A stretch of DNA of 64,000 nt from an uncultured Gemmiger sp. (GCA_949295035.1 CASFJO010000011.1:1-64000), one strand, 5' to 3'; counted from the first letter of the stretch, positions 26,350 to 36,598 are shown. The notes: a model not told the origin generated them from the letters alone. Translations and numbers: made by a program.

Positions 26350-26384
26350 GGCCGGCAGCCGCTCAGGCTGCCGGCCTTTCCTTT
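26350..26384 (+). terminator. Terminator after GH130
   Basis: An 11-bp perfect stem GGCCGGCAGCC/GGCTGCCGGCC (26350-26360 with 26366-26376) is followed by TTTCCTTT. It separates the importer operon from the regulator operon. Confidence 0.75.
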
Positions 26385-26513
26385 ACAAACATTGTTTTTA
26401 AAGTAAAAACAGACGCAGTTTCCCGTGGAGTAAATTGAATCATCCACTACAAATATGCAGGGAAATGTGATAAAATAAAGTGAATCAATGAAGCAAGAAA
26501 GCGGTGAGGCAAC

Positions 26514-27539
26514 ATGAAACGGAAAACTGCAACCATGAAGGATATCGCCGACCAATTGGGTCTGTCGGTGAACGCTGTCTCGCTGGCCCTGAAGGACCGG
26601 CCCGGCGTGAGCGACGAGACCCGCCGACAGGTGATGGAAGTCGCCCAGAATATCGGCTATGAGATCAAGCAGGCCAAACCGACCCGCACCCCGGGCAGCA
26701 AAAACATCTGCGTGCTGCTGCGCCACCGCTTTTTCCGGGATTTCCGGTTTTACGGCCGCATTCTGCTGGGCATCGAGGAGGCCGCCAAAAAGGACGGCTA
26801 CGATGTGATCATCAGCTCCTTTGAGGCCGAGGAAGTACCCGCCAGCGTACAGGAAAACCGGGTGTCCGGCGTGATCGTGGTGGGCTCCATCGACGATAAT
26901 TTCCTGGCTCGGCTGATGGAATACGGCATTCCCATCGTGCTGGCGGACCACCAGTCCAATGTGCACCAGCTGGACTGCATCGTATCCGACAACTATTTCG
27001 GCGCCTACCGCATGACCGTGGAGCTGATCCGCCGGGGCTATACCCGCATCGGCTTTTTCGGCGACCGGGAGTACACCCCCAGCACCCGCGACCGCTTTCT
27101 GGGCGTGCTCAAGGCCCTGCAGGACCATCTGAAGCTGAAGGGCTTCCGGGAATCGGTGGATTATCTGGAGCGCTTTTCCGCCTGCGGCGATATCGAAAAC
27201 TATGTAATTAAGCAGGATGACGCGCACATTCTAAAGCTCTTCCGGGAAATCCCGGAAAAGCCGGAGGCGCTGGTCTGCTCCAACGACGAGCTGGCTATCC
27301 TGCTGATGCAGACCTTACAAAAGAACGGGATCTCGGTCCCTGAGGACGTGGGCGTCGCGGGCTTTGACGACATCGAGGCTGGCCGCATGGTCACGCCCCC
27401 CCTCACAACGGTTCATGTGCAGAAAAAGCTGATGGGGCAAAAGGCAGTGGAGCGCCTGCTGCACCGCATCGCCCACCCGGACGAAATCCCGGTGAAGCTT
27501 GCACTGAGCGTTACGATCGTGGAACGGGAGTCCGTGTGA
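26514..27539 (+). CDS. LacI family transcriptional regulator
   Basis: DNA-binding regulator of 341 residues. The N-terminal lambda-repressor-like HTH (MKDIADQLGLSVNAVSLALKDRPGVSDETR) and hinge are clear, followed by a periplasmic-binding-protein-like sensor domain (FGRILLGIEEAAKK, SNDELAILLMQTL, GVAGFDDIEAG). It lies between the importer and the glycosidase genes, so it most likely controls both by sensing a mannoside or related sugar. Its upstream region holds GTGAATC and TTGAATC motifs (26434-26483) resembling the GTGAATC at 20944-20950, so autoregulation is possible. Confidence 0.9.
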   Translation: MKRKTATMKDIADQLGLSVNAVSLALKDRPGVSDETRRQVMEVAQNIGYEIKQAKPTRTPGSKNICVLLRHRFFRDFRFYGRILLGIEEAAKKDGYDVIISSFEAEEVPASVQENRVSGVIVVGSIDDNFLARLMEYGIPIVLADHQSNVHQLDCIVSDNYFGAYRMTVELIRRGYTRIGFFGDREYTPSTRDRFLGVLKALQDHLKLKGFRESVDYLERFSACGDIENYVIKQDDAHILKLFREIPEKPEALVCSNDELAILLMQTLQKNGISVPEDVGVAGFDDIEAGRMVTPPLTTVHVQKKLMGQKAVERLLHRIAHPDEIPVKLALSVTIVERESV

Positions 27540-27565
27540 GACGATCAACGAAATGAGGAACCCTT

Positions 27566-29182
27566 ATGAATCAATGGTGGAAGCACACCGTTTTTTATCA
27601 GATCTACATGCCGAGCTTCTGCGACGGCAACGGTGACGGAATCGGCGATTTTATCGGCATCCGCTCCAAATTGGAATACCTGAAACAGCTGGGCGTGGGC
27701 TGCGTGTGGCTCACGCCCTTTTATCCGTCCCCCAAGGTGGACCAGGGCTACGACGTTTCCGACTACGAAAACGTGGACCCGGACTACGGCACCCTGGAGG
27801 ATTTCCGCGCATTTGTCCAGCAGGCCCATGCGCTGGGCATCCGGGTGCTGGCGGACGTGGTGATGAACCACACCTCCACCGAGCATGCCTGGTTCAAGGA
27901 ATCCCGCTCCAGCCGCACCAACCCCAAGCGGGACTGGTACATCTGGAAGGAGCCGGTGAACGGGGCCGAGCCCAACAACTGGGAATCCTTCTTCGGCGAA
28001 AAGGCCTGGGAGCTGGACGAGGCCACCGGCATGTACTACTACCACTCCTTCGCCAAGGAGCAGGCGGACCTGAACTGGGCCAACCCGGAAGTGAAGCAGG
28101 CCATGTTCCGCATGCTGGATTTCTGGATGGACCTGGGTGTGGACGGTTTCCGTCTGGATGTGATCAACAACCTTTCCCTGACCGATTGCATGACCGACAA
28201 CCCCACCGGGCCGGACGGCGAGCAGATTCATCAGTACGACGTGAACCAGCCGGGCATCCGGCAGTTCATGCGGGATCTGCGCACCCACGTGAAGCGCCGG
28301 GGGAACATCTTCCTAGTGGGTGAGATCAGCTCGGACAAGCTGGACGTGATCCGCCCCTATGCGGACGACGACCTGCTGGACACCACCTTCAATTTCAATC
28401 TGGGCAGCATGGAGCATTTTGACTTCGACGCCTTCACCGCTGAGCTGGGCCGGATGGCCCGGGAGTACACCGGCGAGCACCTGCCCACCATCTTTTTCGG
28501 CAGCCACGACATGCCCCGCTTCCCCAGCCGCTTCGGCTTCGACGAGGCCCAGGCCCGCAATCTGTTCACCCTGCTCATGACCTTCCGGGCCTATCCCTTC
28601 ATCTATTTTGGGGATGAAATCGGCATGGACAACTACGTCTGCCACAGCATCGACGACGCCCGGGACATCCAGGGCGTGATTGCCTACCACAAGGCCAAGC
28701 AGGAAAACAAGCCCGAAGAGGAATGCCTGCGGGCGCTGAACAAAGCCAGCCGGGACCACTCCCGCAACACCATGTACTGGAGCGATGCGGAATGGGGCGG
28801 CTTTTCCACCGCCCGGCCCTGGATCGGCTGGCAGCCCCAGTCCGTCCCCTGCGCCGAGGCCCAGCAAAAGGACCCGGATTCCCTGTTCCATTATCTGTCC
28901 GGCCTGGCCCGCCTGCGCGCTGAACTGCCGGTGCTGGCCCAGGGCGACTGCCAGATCGAGTGTCCTGCGCCGCAGGTGCTTCTCTGCCGCCGCAGCATGC
29001 CCGGCCAGAAGCTTGTCTCGGTGATGAACTTCTCCGACCAGCCCGTGGAGCTGACGCTGGAAGAGGGCTGGAGCCTGCACAAGACCACCCTGCCCGGCGC
29101 GGCAACGCTGCAGGCCAGCACCCTGGCGCTGCAGGCAAAGAGCGCCGCGATCCTTCTGAGCGAAACGGAGGACCGGGCATGA
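27566..29182 (+). CDS. GH13 alpha-glucosidase (oligo-1,6-glucosidase-like)
   Basis: Cytoplasmic alpha-amylase-family glycosidase, 538 residues. The (beta/alpha)8 barrel has the start [25 protein letters not shown], region I DVVMNHTS, nucleophile Asp198 in GFRLDV, acid/base Glu253 in VGEISS, and Asp315 in SHDMPR; SHD replaces the usual NHD. A C-terminal beta-domain follows. It probably hydrolyses short alpha-glucosides, which is unexpected in a mannoside locus and suggests the imported glycan also carries glucose or that substrates are mixed. It follows LacI by 26 bases and overlaps GH2 by four. Confidence 0.9.
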   Translation: MNQWWKHTVFYQIYMPSFCDGNGDGIGDFIGIRSKLEYLKQLGVGCVWLTPFYPSPKVDQGYDVSDYENVDPDYGTLEDFRAFVQQAHALGIRVLADVVMNHTSTEHAWFKESRSSRTNPKRDWYIWKEPVNGAEPNNWESFFGEKAWELDEATGMYYYHSFAKEQADLNWANPEVKQAMFRMLDFWMDLGVDGFRLDVINNLSLTDCMTDNPTGPDGEQIHQYDVNQPGIRQFMRDLRTHVKRRGNIFLVGEISSDKLDVIRPYADDDLLDTTFNFNLGSMEHFDFDAFTAELGRMAREYTGEHLPTIFFGSHDMPRFPSRFGFDEAQARNLFTLLMTFRAYPFIYFGDEIGMDNYVCHSIDDARDIQGVIAYHKAKQENKPEEECLRALNKASRDHSRNTMYWSDAEWGGFSTARPWIGWQPQSVPCAEAQQKDPDSLFHYLSGLARLRAELPVLAQGDCQIECPAPQVLLCRRSMPGQKLVSVMNFSDQPVELTLEEGWSLHKTTLPGAATLQASTLALQAKSAAILLSETEDRA

Positions 29183-31617
29183 TGCGCAAAGAACAGATGC
29201 TGAACGAGGGCTGGCAGCTGCATACCGCCGGACAGCCGGACTGGCAGCCCGCCCGGGTGCCCGGCACCGTTTACACCACCCTGTATGAGAACGGCCGCAT
29301 CCCCGACCCCTACTGGCGGGACAATGCGGAAACCCTGCTCCCCCTCATGGAGCAGGACTACGAATACCGGCTGGAGTTCGACCTGACCGCCGGATACGAA
29401 ACCGCCCCCCGGCTGCTGCTGCGGTTCGAGGGCGTGGACACCCTGGGCGAGATCACCCTGAACGGCCAGCTTCTGGGCCGGACCGACAACATGCACCGCA
29501 CCTGGGAGTTCGAGATCACCGGCAGCGCGCTGCCCCGGGGCAACCAGCTGCTGGTGAAGCTGGCCTCTCCCCTCAAGTACATCCGCGACGCCTTCGCCCA
29601 ATCGCCGGTGCGGGGCGCGGAGGACGCCATGAACGGCTTTGTTCATCTGCGCAAGGCCCACTGCATGTTCGGCTGGGACTGGGGCGCACATCTGCCGGAC
29701 GCCGGTCTGTTCCGGCCGGTGGTCCTGGTGGCTGCCGGTGCACAGCGCCTGGGCGACGTGCTGGTGCGCCAGCGCCACAGCGAGGATCTGGTGGAGCTGG
29801 ACCTGACCGTGAAAAACGAGCAGGGCGCTGTGCCGGAATACCGGGCGTTTTTGTACAGCCCGGAGGGCGAATGCCTGTTCCAGGGCGAAAACTGCTCCAC
29901 CATCCCGGTGCCGAATCCCCGGCTCTGGTGGCCCAACGGCCTGGGCGAACAGCCCCTGTACCGGCTGCGGGTGGAGCTGCTGGACGGCGGCTACCCGGCC
30001 GACGCCTGGGAAAAGCGCATCGGTCTGCGCACCCTCACGGTGAGCCGCAAGAAAGACCAGTACGGCGAAAGCTTCGCCCATCAGGTGAACGGGGTGGAGG
30101 TCTTCGCCATGGGCGCGGACTACATCCCGGAGGACCACCTGCTGGGCCGCACCAGCGCCGAGCGCACCCGCCGCCTGCTGGAGGACTGCAAGGCGGCCAA
30201 CTTCAATCTGGTGCGGGTCTGGGGCGGCGGCTACTACCCGGAGGACTGGTTCTTCGACTGCTGTGACGAGCTGGGCCTTATGGTCTGGCAGGACTTTATG
30301 TTCGCCTGCGGCATGTACCAGCTGACCGACTCCTTCGAGGCCACCATCCGGGCGGAATTTGCCGATAACATCCGCCGCCTGCGCCACCACGCCAGCCTGG
30401 CTCTGTGGTGCGGCAACAACGAGATGGAGATGTTCACCCAAAGCCGACAGTGGGTGGACGAAGAATGGCAGGTGCGGGATTATCTGATTCTGTTCGAGCG
30501 CATTCTGCCCCAGATGCTCCGCCAGCTGGACCCGGACCGCTTCTACTGGCCGGCCAGCCCCTCCTCCGGCGGCTCCTTTGACGACCCCAACTCCCCGGAC
30601 CGGGGCGACGTGCATTACTGGGACGTGTGGCACGGCAACAAGCCCTTCTCGGAATACCGGAAATTCTTCTTCCGCTATGTGTCGGAATTCGGCTTCCAGT
30701 CCTTCCCCTGCAAGGCCACGGTGGACACCTTCACCCTGCCGGAGGACCGGAACGTCTTTTCCTATGTGATGGAGCGCCACCAGCGCAACGGCGCGGCCAA
30801 CGGCAAGATTCTGAACTACCTGCAGCAGACCTACCGGTACCCCAACCGGTTTGAGACGCTGTTGTATGCTTCTCAGATGCTGCAGATGGATGCCATCCGC
30901 TACGGGGTGGAGCACTTCCGCCGCAACCGTGGCCGCTGCATGGGCGCGGTCTACTGGCAGCTGAACGACTGCTGGCCCGTGGCCTCCTGGTCCTCCATCG
31001 ACTACACCGGCCGCTGGAAGGCGCTGCACTACGCGGCCAAGCGGTTCTTCGCGCCGGTGCTGCTCTCCTGCGAGGAGGAGGGCTGGCTCACCGATCCCAA
31101 CCCCATGAACTGGCAGCATTTTGCGCCCCGCAAAACCTTCCGGCTGAATCTGTCCAACGAGACCCGCAGCGCCCAGACCGTCACGGTGCGCTGGGCCCTG
31201 CGGGAGGCGGACGGCTCGGTGCTGCGCCGGGAGGAGCAGCAGGTCACCGTTCAGCCCCTGAGCGCCCTGTGGCTGGACCGGGTGGAGCTGCCCGAGCTGG
31301 AGGAGCACCACCAGTACATCAGCTACGAGGCCGAGCAGGAAGGCCGCATCCTCTCGGAGGGCACGGTCATCCTGTCGCTGCCCAAGTACTTCCAATACCG
31401 GCAGCCGAATCTGCGCTGCACCCTGGAGGGCGAATGGCTCACCGTTCATGCCGACGCCTACGCCCGGGGCGTGGAGATTCAGAACGAGGCCGAGACCCTG
31501 CTGCTGGACGACAACTACTTCGACATGAACGCCGGAACCAAACGGATTCGCATCCTGTCCGGCCACACCCGCGGCCTTCACTGCCGCAGCGTTTACGACA
31601 TCGGCCGGGAGGAGTGA
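29179..31617 (+). CDS. GH2 beta-mannosidase
   Basis: Cytoplasmic exo-beta-mannosidase of 812 residues. It has the jelly-roll N-domain ([24 protein letters not shown]), the mannosidase-type [16 protein letters not shown] segment, and the barrel with [21 protein letters not shown]. Acid/base is Glu415 in WCGNNE and the nucleophile Glu503 in [10 protein letters not shown]. The Trp-rich WGWDWG-like motif separates beta-mannosidases from beta-galactosidases. The start overlaps the GH13 stop (ATGA). It releases free mannose from oligosaccharides, complementing the GH130 phosphorylase. Confidence 0.93.
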   Translation: MMRKEQMLNEGWQLHTAGQPDWQPARVPGTVYTTLYENGRIPDPYWRDNAETLLPLMEQDYEYRLEFDLTAGYETAPRLLLRFEGVDTLGEITLNGQLLGRTDNMHRTWEFEITGSALPRGNQLLVKLASPLKYIRDAFAQSPVRGAEDAMNGFVHLRKAHCMFGWDWGAHLPDAGLFRPVVLVAAGAQRLGDVLVRQRHSEDLVELDLTVKNEQGAVPEYRAFLYSPEGECLFQGENCSTIPVPNPRLWWPNGLGEQPLYRLRVELLDGGYPADAWEKRIGLRTLTVSRKKDQYGESFAHQVNGVEVFAMGADYIPEDHLLGRTSAERTRRLLEDCKAANFNLVRVWGGGYYPEDWFFDCCDELGLMVWQDFMFACGMYQLTDSFEATIRAEFADNIRRLRHHASLALWCGNNEMEMFTQSRQWVDEEWQVRDYLILFERILPQMLRQLDPDRFYWPASPSSGGSFDDPNSPDRGDVHYWDVWHGNKPFSEYRKFFFRYVSEFGFQSFPCKATVDTFTLPEDRNVFSYVMERHQRNGAANGKILNYLQQTYRYPNRFETLLYASQMLQMDAIRYGVEHFRRNRGRCMGAVYWQLNDCWPVASWSSIDYTGRWKALHYAAKRFFAPVLLSCEEEGWLTDPNPMNWQHFAPRKTFRLNLSNETRSAQTVTVRWALREADGSVLRREEQQVTVQPLSALWLDRVELPELEEHHQYISYEAEQEGRILSEGTVILSLPKYFQYRQPNLRCTLEGEWLTVHADAYARGVEIQNEAETLLLDDNYFDMNAGTKRIRILSGHTRGLHCRSVYDIGREE

Positions 31618-31623
31618 GCACTT

Positions 31624-32025
31624 ATGGAATTTGAGGAACTGTACGAGCAGGCCCGGGCCGTCCTGGCGCCCAAGCGGCTTTCGCCCTGGGCGGAATCCGG
31701 CGGCGTGGGCGCTGCAATTTTGACGAAAGACGGCAACGTATACCGGGGCGTCTGCATCGACACCAGCTGCTCCATGGGCTTCTGCGCCGAGCACGCCGCT
31801 GCCGCCGCCATGATCACGGCGGGTGAGCATGTGATCGAGAAGATTGTGGCGGTGAACTGGGACGGCAAGGTTCTTCCGCCCTGCGGCCGCTGCCGGGAAT
31901 TTCTGAGCCAGCTGGCCGAGGAAAACCGAAACGCCCAGGTGTTGGTGAAGGAAGGCGTTGTGGTCACGCTGGAGCAGCTGCTTCCCTGGGATTGGCGGGA
32001 AGCGGCGAACAACAACAGTCAATAA
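31624..32025 (+). CDS. Cytidine deaminase-like zinc enzyme
   Basis: A 133-residue member of the cytidine deaminase fold. Zinc ligands are Cys in CAEHAAAAAM (with the catalytic Glu) and PPCGRC. The N-terminal strands GGVGAAILTKDGNVYRGVCIDTSC match the Cdd family, nearer to blasticidin-S-deaminase-type members by length and the SMGFCAEHAA context. It is embedded in the mannoside operon, six bases after GH2, where a nucleoside enzyme is unexpected. It may deaminate a nucleoside or another amine; I cannot tell which. Confidence 0.85.
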   Translation: MEFEELYEQARAVLAPKRLSPWAESGGVGAAILTKDGNVYRGVCIDTSCSMGFCAEHAAAAAMITAGEHVIEKIVAVNWDGKVLPPCGRCREFLSQLAEENRNAQVLVKEGVVVTLEQLLPWDWREAANNNSQ

Positions 32026-32055
32026 ATGCCGAATACGGCGAAAGGATGGAACGAT

Positions 32056-33744
32056 ATGGAAATCAAGGAGCTGTTTGCACGCTGGCTGGAAAAGGCCACG
32101 GAGGACGCGGACGTAGCGGCCGAGCTGGCGGCACTGAAGGAGGCAGGCGACGAGGAGGGCATCCAGGACCGATTCTACCGGGAGCTGGAGTTCGGCACCG
32201 GCGGCCTGCGGGGCGTGATCGGCGCGGGTAGCAACCGGATGAACATCTACAACATCCGCAAGGCCACCCAGGGCTTGGCCAACTATCTGAACGGCACCGA
32301 GCTGCCCAAGCAGGTGGCCATCGGCTACGACAGCCGCATCAAGAGCGATGTGTTTGCCCGGGAGACCGCCCGCGTGCTGGCGGCCAACGGCATCACCGCC
32401 TGGCTGTACCCCCGGCTGGAGCCCACCCCGGCGCTGAGCTGGGCGGTGCGCTACCTGGGTTGCGGTGCAGGCGTCTGCGTGACCGCCAGCCACAACCCGG
32501 CCAAGTACAACGGCTACAAGGTATACGGCGCGGACGGCTGCCAGATCACCCTGGAGGCTGCCAAGCTGATTCTGGGCCAGATCAGCAAAGTGGACTGCTT
32601 TAAGGACGTGAAGCTGGCGGACTTTGACGCCGCTTTGGCGGAAGGCGGCATCCGGTACATCCCGGAGGAATGCCTGGACGCCTTTGTGGATGCAGTCTAT
32701 GCCCAGCGCGTGGGCAGCGGCGAGGGCGTGGCGGACCTGAAGCTGGTCTACACCCCGCTGAACGGCGCGGGCCTGGAGTGCGTGGAAAAGCTGCTGAAAA
32801 AGCTGGGCGTGACCCACGTGGACGTGGTGGAGGAGCAGCGCCTGCCGGACGGCAACTTCCCCACCTGCCCCTACCCGAACCCCGAGATTCGCGAGGCCAT
32901 GCAGAAGGGCCTGGAGCTGTGCGACCGGGTAAAGCCGGATCTGCTGCTGGGCACCGACCCGGACTGCGACCGCTGCGGCACCGCCGTGCCGGACGGCAAG
33001 GGCGGCTACCGCCTGATCACCGGCAACGAGATGGGCGTGATCCTGCTGGACTACATCTGCCGCACCCGCAAGGCCCAGGGCACCATGCCCGCGGCTCCCG
33101 TTGCGGTGACCACCATCGTTTCCACCGACATGGCCACTCCTGTTTGTGAGAAGTACGGCGTGGAGCTGCGCCGCACCCTGACCGGCTTCAAGTTCATCGG
33201 CGAGCAGATCGGTCTACTGGAGAGCGAGGGCACCCCGGAGCGCTACATCTTCGGTTTTGAGGAGAGCTACGGCTACCTGTCCGGCGGCCATGTGCGGGAT
33301 AAGGACGCGGTGAACGCCACCCTGCTGATCTGCGAGGCTGCCGCCTGGTACGCCAAGCAGGGCAAGACTCTGCTGGACGCCATCAACGGCCTGTACGACG
33401 AGTTCGGCTGGTACAAGAACGACCTGCTCAGCTTCGCCTTCGAGGGCGAGAGCGGCATGCACACCATGCAGCAGCTGATGAAGGACCTGCGCAGCAATCC
33501 GCCCAAGGCCATCGCCGGTCTCGAGGTGGAGCAGCTGGTGGACTACGCCGCCGAGGGCACCGGCCTGCCCAAGGCCGACGTGCTGGAGTTCCGTCTGGCG
33601 GGCAAGGCCAAGTTCATGGTACGCCCCTCCGGCACCGAGCCCAAGATCAAGGTGTACCTGTCCGCCGTGGGCGAGAGCGAAGCCGCCGCGGACGAAATCA
33701 ACGAAAAGATGGCCGCGGCTGCCAAGGCCATGATGCAGGCGTAA
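32056..33744 (+). CDS. Phosphohexomutase (phosphoglucomutase/phosphomannomutase)
   Basis: Alpha-D-phosphohexomutase of 562 residues that interconverts hexose 1- and 6-phosphates. The catalytic Ser145 is in TASHNPAKYNGYKVYG, the Mg2+ loop is GTDPDCDRCG (Asp301, 303, 305), the sugar-binding loop GFEESYGYL is present, and the phosphate loop RPSGTEPKIKVY lies at the C-terminus. The ATG at 32056 follows GAAAGGATGGA; an ATG at 32026 lacks a ribosome site. In this operon it should convert Man-1-P from GH130 to Man-6-P. Confidence 0.93.
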   Translation: MEIKELFARWLEKATEDADVAAELAALKEAGDEEGIQDRFYRELEFGTGGLRGVIGAGSNRMNIYNIRKATQGLANYLNGTELPKQVAIGYDSRIKSDVFARETARVLAANGITAWLYPRLEPTPALSWAVRYLGCGAGVCVTASHNPAKYNGYKVYGADGCQITLEAAKLILGQISKVDCFKDVKLADFDAALAEGGIRYIPEECLDAFVDAVYAQRVGSGEGVADLKLVYTPLNGAGLECVEKLLKKLGVTHVDVVEEQRLPDGNFPTCPYPNPEIREAMQKGLELCDRVKPDLLLGTDPDCDRCGTAVPDGKGGYRLITGNEMGVILLDYICRTRKAQGTMPAAPVAVTTIVSTDMATPVCEKYGVELRRTLTGFKFIGEQIGLLESEGTPERYIFGFEESYGYLSGGHVRDKDAVNATLLICEAAAWYAKQGKTLLDAINGLYDEFGWYKNDLLSFAFEGESGMHTMQQLMKDLRSNPPKAIAGLEVEQLVDYAAEGTGLPKADVLEFRLAGKAKFMVRPSGTEPKIKVYLSAVGESEAAADEINEKMAAAAKAMMQA

Positions 33745-33769
33745 AGGCTGAAAAGGAGCGTGTGACAAT

Positions 33770-34705
33770 ATGGCGATTCTGAAACTGAAGCCGGAATGCA
33801 AGGATTACATCTGGGGCGGCGAGAAGCTGCGCACCGACTTTGGCATCGAGAGCGAGCTGAACCCCCTGGCCGAGGCCTGGGTGCTCTCCTGCCACAAGGA
33901 CGGCCCCTCCACCATCGTGAACGGGCCGGACGCAGGTCTCACCCTGCCCCAGTACATGGAGAAGCACGGCAAGGGCGTGCTGGGCACCAACTGCGAGCGG
34001 TTTGAGGATTTTCCCATCCTGACCAAGTTCATCGACGCGAAGGACAACCTGTCCATCCAGGTGCATCCCAGCAACGAGTATGCTCTGGAGCACGAGGGCC
34101 AGTACGGCAAGACCGAGATGTGGTACGTGCTGGACTGCGAGCCCGGCGCGTTCCTGTACTATGGGTTTGACCATGAGATCAGCAAAGAGGAATTCGAGCG
34201 CCGCATTCAGGATAACACCCTCACCGAAGTGCTGAACGCGGCCCCGGTGCACAAGGGCGATGTGTTCTTCATCCCCTCCGGCACCCTGCATGCCATCTGC
34301 AAGGGCATCGTGATCGCCGAGATCCAGCAGAATTCCAACGTGACCTACCGGGTATACGACTACGGCCGCGTGGGCGCGGACGGCAAGCCCCGTGCTCTGC
34401 ACGTACCCCAGGCGCTGGCGGTGACCCAGTGCGTTCCTCCCCGAAAGGATTGGAATTTTGACGGACATCTGGTAAAATGTGAGTACTTCACCGCGGATGT
34501 GGTGAACGGCGAGGGCAAGGGTGTCTGCGGGCCAGAGAGCTTTACCAGCTTCCTGGTCACCGAGGGCAGCGGCGCCCTCACCTGCGGCGGCGAGACCCTG
34601 GAAATCAAGAAGGGCGACAGCCTGTTCCTGCCCGCAAACAGCGGCGAATGGACCCTTTCCGGCAGCGCCACCACCCTGGTTTCCTGGGTGACCGGCGAGG
34701 CCTGA
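33770..34705 (+). CDS. manA: Mannose-6-phosphate isomerase, class I
   Basis: Zinc enzyme of 311 residues interconverting mannose 6-phosphate and fructose 6-phosphate. The short Gram-positive type I form has the start LKPECKDYIWGGEKL, the zinc-binding DNLSIQVHPSNEYAL...GKTEMW segment, and the FFIPSGTLHAI strand with the active-site region. AAAAGGAG precedes the ATG. It links the mannoside products of the operon to glycolysis. Confidence 0.93.
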   Translation: MAILKLKPECKDYIWGGEKLRTDFGIESELNPLAEAWVLSCHKDGPSTIVNGPDAGLTLPQYMEKHGKGVLGTNCERFEDFPILTKFIDAKDNLSIQVHPSNEYALEHEGQYGKTEMWYVLDCEPGAFLYYGFDHEISKEEFERRIQDNTLTEVLNAAPVHKGDVFFIPSGTLHAICKGIVIAEIQQNSNVTYRVYDYGRVGADGKPRALHVPQALAVTQCVPPRKDWNFDGHLVKCEYFTADVVNGEGKGVCGPESFTSFLVTEGSGALTCGGETLEIKKGDSLFLPANSGEWTLSGSATTLVSWVTGEA

Positions 34706-34752
34706 GCGGATACAAAAACTCACATAACACGCAAAACGGAGGATGATCGCAG

Positions 34753-35706
34753 ATGAAACCTTACAAGATCGGCATTGATCTGGGCGGTACCAACATCAAG
34801 GCAGGCGTAGTGGACGCAGACAACCACATTCTGGTGAAGCTTTCCTGCCCCACCGAGGCACAGCGCCCCTGGAAGGAAGTGGCGGATGATATCGTCCGCC
34901 TGGCCCTGCAGGCACTGGAGCAGGCCGGCGTGAGCCGGGAGGACTGCGCCGGCGTGGGCATGGGCTGCCCCGGCACCGTGAACGCCGAGACCGGTGAGGT
35001 CATCTATTCCAACAACTTTGCCAACTGGGAATACCTGCCCCTGGGCTCCTATCTGACCGAGTCCCTGGGCATGCCGGTGAAGATGTCCAACGACGCCAAC
35101 TGCGCGGCGCTGGGCGAATGCGCCGCCGGTGCGGCGCAGGGCAGCGCCAGCGCCGTACTGCTCACTCTGGGCACCGGCGTGGGCGGCGGCGTTGTGTGGG
35201 ACGGCAAGGTCTTCGAGGGCGGCCCCGGCGGCATGGAGCTGGGCCACACCCAGCTGATCCACGGCGGCGAGCTGTGCACCTGCGGCCGCAAGGGCTGCAT
35301 CGAGGCCTATTGCAGCGCCAACGCCCTGATTCGTCAGGCCCAGCGCGCCGCCCAGGCTGATCCCGCCAGCATGATGAACCAGCTGTGCGGCGGCGATCTT
35401 GCCAACATGAACGGCAAGATCCCCTTCGATGCCGCACAGGCGGGCGACAAGACCGCCCAGGCGGTCATCGACCAGTACCTGCTCTGGCTGGGCGAAGCCA
35501 TCACCGACATGGTGAACATCTTCCGTCCCCAGGTGGTGCTGATCTCCGGCGGCGTCTGCGCCCAGGGCGAGGTGCTCACCAAGCCCCTCACCGAGTTTGT
35601 GCAGGAGAACGCCTTCGCCGGTCGGCGCATTCCCACGCCTCCGGTGCGCATTGCCAGCCTGGGCAGCGACGCCGGTCTCATCGGCGCGGCCTGCCTGGTC
35701 GGCTGA
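34753..35706 (+). CDS. ROK family sugar kinase (glucokinase-like)
   Basis: Cytoplasmic ATP-dependent hexose kinase of 317 residues. The phosphate loop is IDLGGTNIKAGVVD, followed by the catalytic MSNDANCAALGE Asp, the HxGGELCTCGRKGCIEAYCS zinc site of ROK proteins, and a C-terminal VLISGGV segment. Glucokinases of this type phosphorylate glucose, and some accept mannose. In this operon it would capture the mannose released by GH2 or glucose from GH13. Last gene of the operon; a terminator follows. Confidence 0.9.
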   Translation: MKPYKIGIDLGGTNIKAGVVDADNHILVKLSCPTEAQRPWKEVADDIVRLALQALEQAGVSREDCAGVGMGCPGTVNAETGEVIYSNNFANWEYLPLGSYLTESLGMPVKMSNDANCAALGECAAGAAQGSASAVLLTLGTGVGGGVVWDGKVFEGGPGGMELGHTQLIHGGELCTCGRKGCIEAYCSANALIRQAQRAAQADPASMMNQLCGGDLANMNGKIPFDAAQAGDKTAQAVIDQYLLWLGEAITDMVNIFRPQVVLISGGVCAQGEVLTKPLTEFVQENAFAGRRIPTPPVRIASLGSDAGLIGAACLVG

Positions 35707-35726
35707 TTTTCCGCGTTTTGAATCAC

Positions 35727-35765
35727 AAAAAGGCCCGCATGGCAAATGCCGTGCGGGCCTTTTTT
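35727..35765 (+). terminator. Terminator of the mannoside operon
   Basis: Stem GGCCCGCA/TGCGGGCC (35732-35739 with 35752-35759) has an inner GGC/GCC pair and is followed by six T (35760-35765). Confidence 0.9.
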
Positions 35766-35791
35766 CTGCATTTCGCAGATTTTGAGAAGAG

Positions 35792-35840
35792 AGAAAAGCC
35801 GCCGCTCCCGGATGCGAAACAGGACCAGCGGCTTTTGTTA
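35792..35840 (-). terminator. Terminator of the Dga-type operon
   Basis: GAAAAGCCGC-type arm (35792-35804) pairs with GCGGCTTTT (35829-35837). On the minus strand the hairpin is followed by TTTTCTCTCTT. It lies about 20 bases after the aldolase stop. Confidence 0.65.
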
Positions 35841-35858
35841 GGAGGGCTTAAGAATGAA

Positions 35859-36593
35859 TCAGACCAGTTCCTTCACGATCTTCATCAGGTTGCGTACTTC
35901 CTCGGGCTTGGTGTTGCCGGTCTCCTTGTCGATGATGGAGGTGTACACATGGGGGATTACCTTCTGCACGCCGGCATTCAGGATGATCTCCATGATCTCG
36001 CGGAAGTTCTCGGGATCAATGCCGCCGGTGGGCTCCAGAACAAAGTTGTTGCGGGCGCAGGCCTCAGCCACAGCGCGCAGCTCCTCGCGGCACTTCAGGC
36101 CGCCCATGGGGAAGAACTTGATGGAGTTGCCGCCCATCTCGCGGATCATGGCGATGGCGGTGTCCACCGGAACGTTGGCGGGCTCGGCGCAGTCCTTGGA
36201 GATGGGGCCGGTGGAGATCTTCACCAGACCGGGGGTGCCGGTGGGAGATACCAGGGCGTTGATGTGGCTGAACTCATTGTCCACGTTGGCGCGGGTGTAG
36301 CCCACAGCGGAGAACACCTGGTTGAAGTGGTTGGCCTTGATCTCCTTGGCGATGTCGGCCACGGCCTTCCACTGCTTGGGGTTGCCGCCGCCCAGACCGA
36401 CGGACAGGTTGCCTTCCAGCACTTCCATGTAGCGCTTCATGTCCTCCACGGCGCTTTCTACATCGGGATAATTGGCGGACAGCACGCCCACTTCCACATG
36501 GCCCTCAGCGGCCTCATACAGTTCCTTCGCGTTCTCCACGCTGCCGCCCAGCACGTTCAGGCATACGCGGTCATGATAATAAGCAATTGCCAT
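35859..36593 (-). CDS. DgaF-type 2-dehydro-3-deoxy-6-phosphogluconate (KDGP) aldolase family protein
   Basis: Class I aldolase-like barrel of 244 residues, matching the family seen beside D-glucosaminate genes (EF_0839/DgaF type). It is expected to split 2-keto-3-deoxy-6-phosphogluconate into pyruvate and glyceraldehyde 3-phosphate. Visible segments are VGLGGGNPKQW, LVSPTGTPGLVKISTGP (probable Schiff-base Lys region), NSIKFFPMGGLK and LEPTGGIDPENF. The ATG at 36593 lies 9 bases after GGAGG and just past the ammonia-lyase stop (36599). Last gene of the ten-gene minus-strand operon. Confidence 0.85.
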   Translation of the reverse strand: MAIAYYHDRVCLNVLGGSVENAKELYEAAEGHVEVGVLSANYPDVESAVEDMKRYMEVLEGNLSVGLGGGNPKQWKAVADIAKEIKANHFNQVFSAVGYTRANVDNEFSHINALVSPTGTPGLVKISTGPISKDCAEPANVPVDTAIAMIREMGGNSIKFFPMGGLKCREELRAVAEACARNNFVLEPTGGIDPENFREIMEIILNAGVQKVIPHVYTSIIDKETGNTKPEEVRNLMKIVKELV

Positions 36594-36598
36594 AATGA

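Noticed and set aside
25212..27227. 671-codon minus-strand frame
   Set aside because: It is antisense to GH130 and lacI and crosses the terminator between them; no ribosome site.
28891..32817. 1308-codon minus-strand frame
   Set aside because: It is antisense to GH2, deaminase and mutase genes whose motifs are intact; it has no domain of its own.
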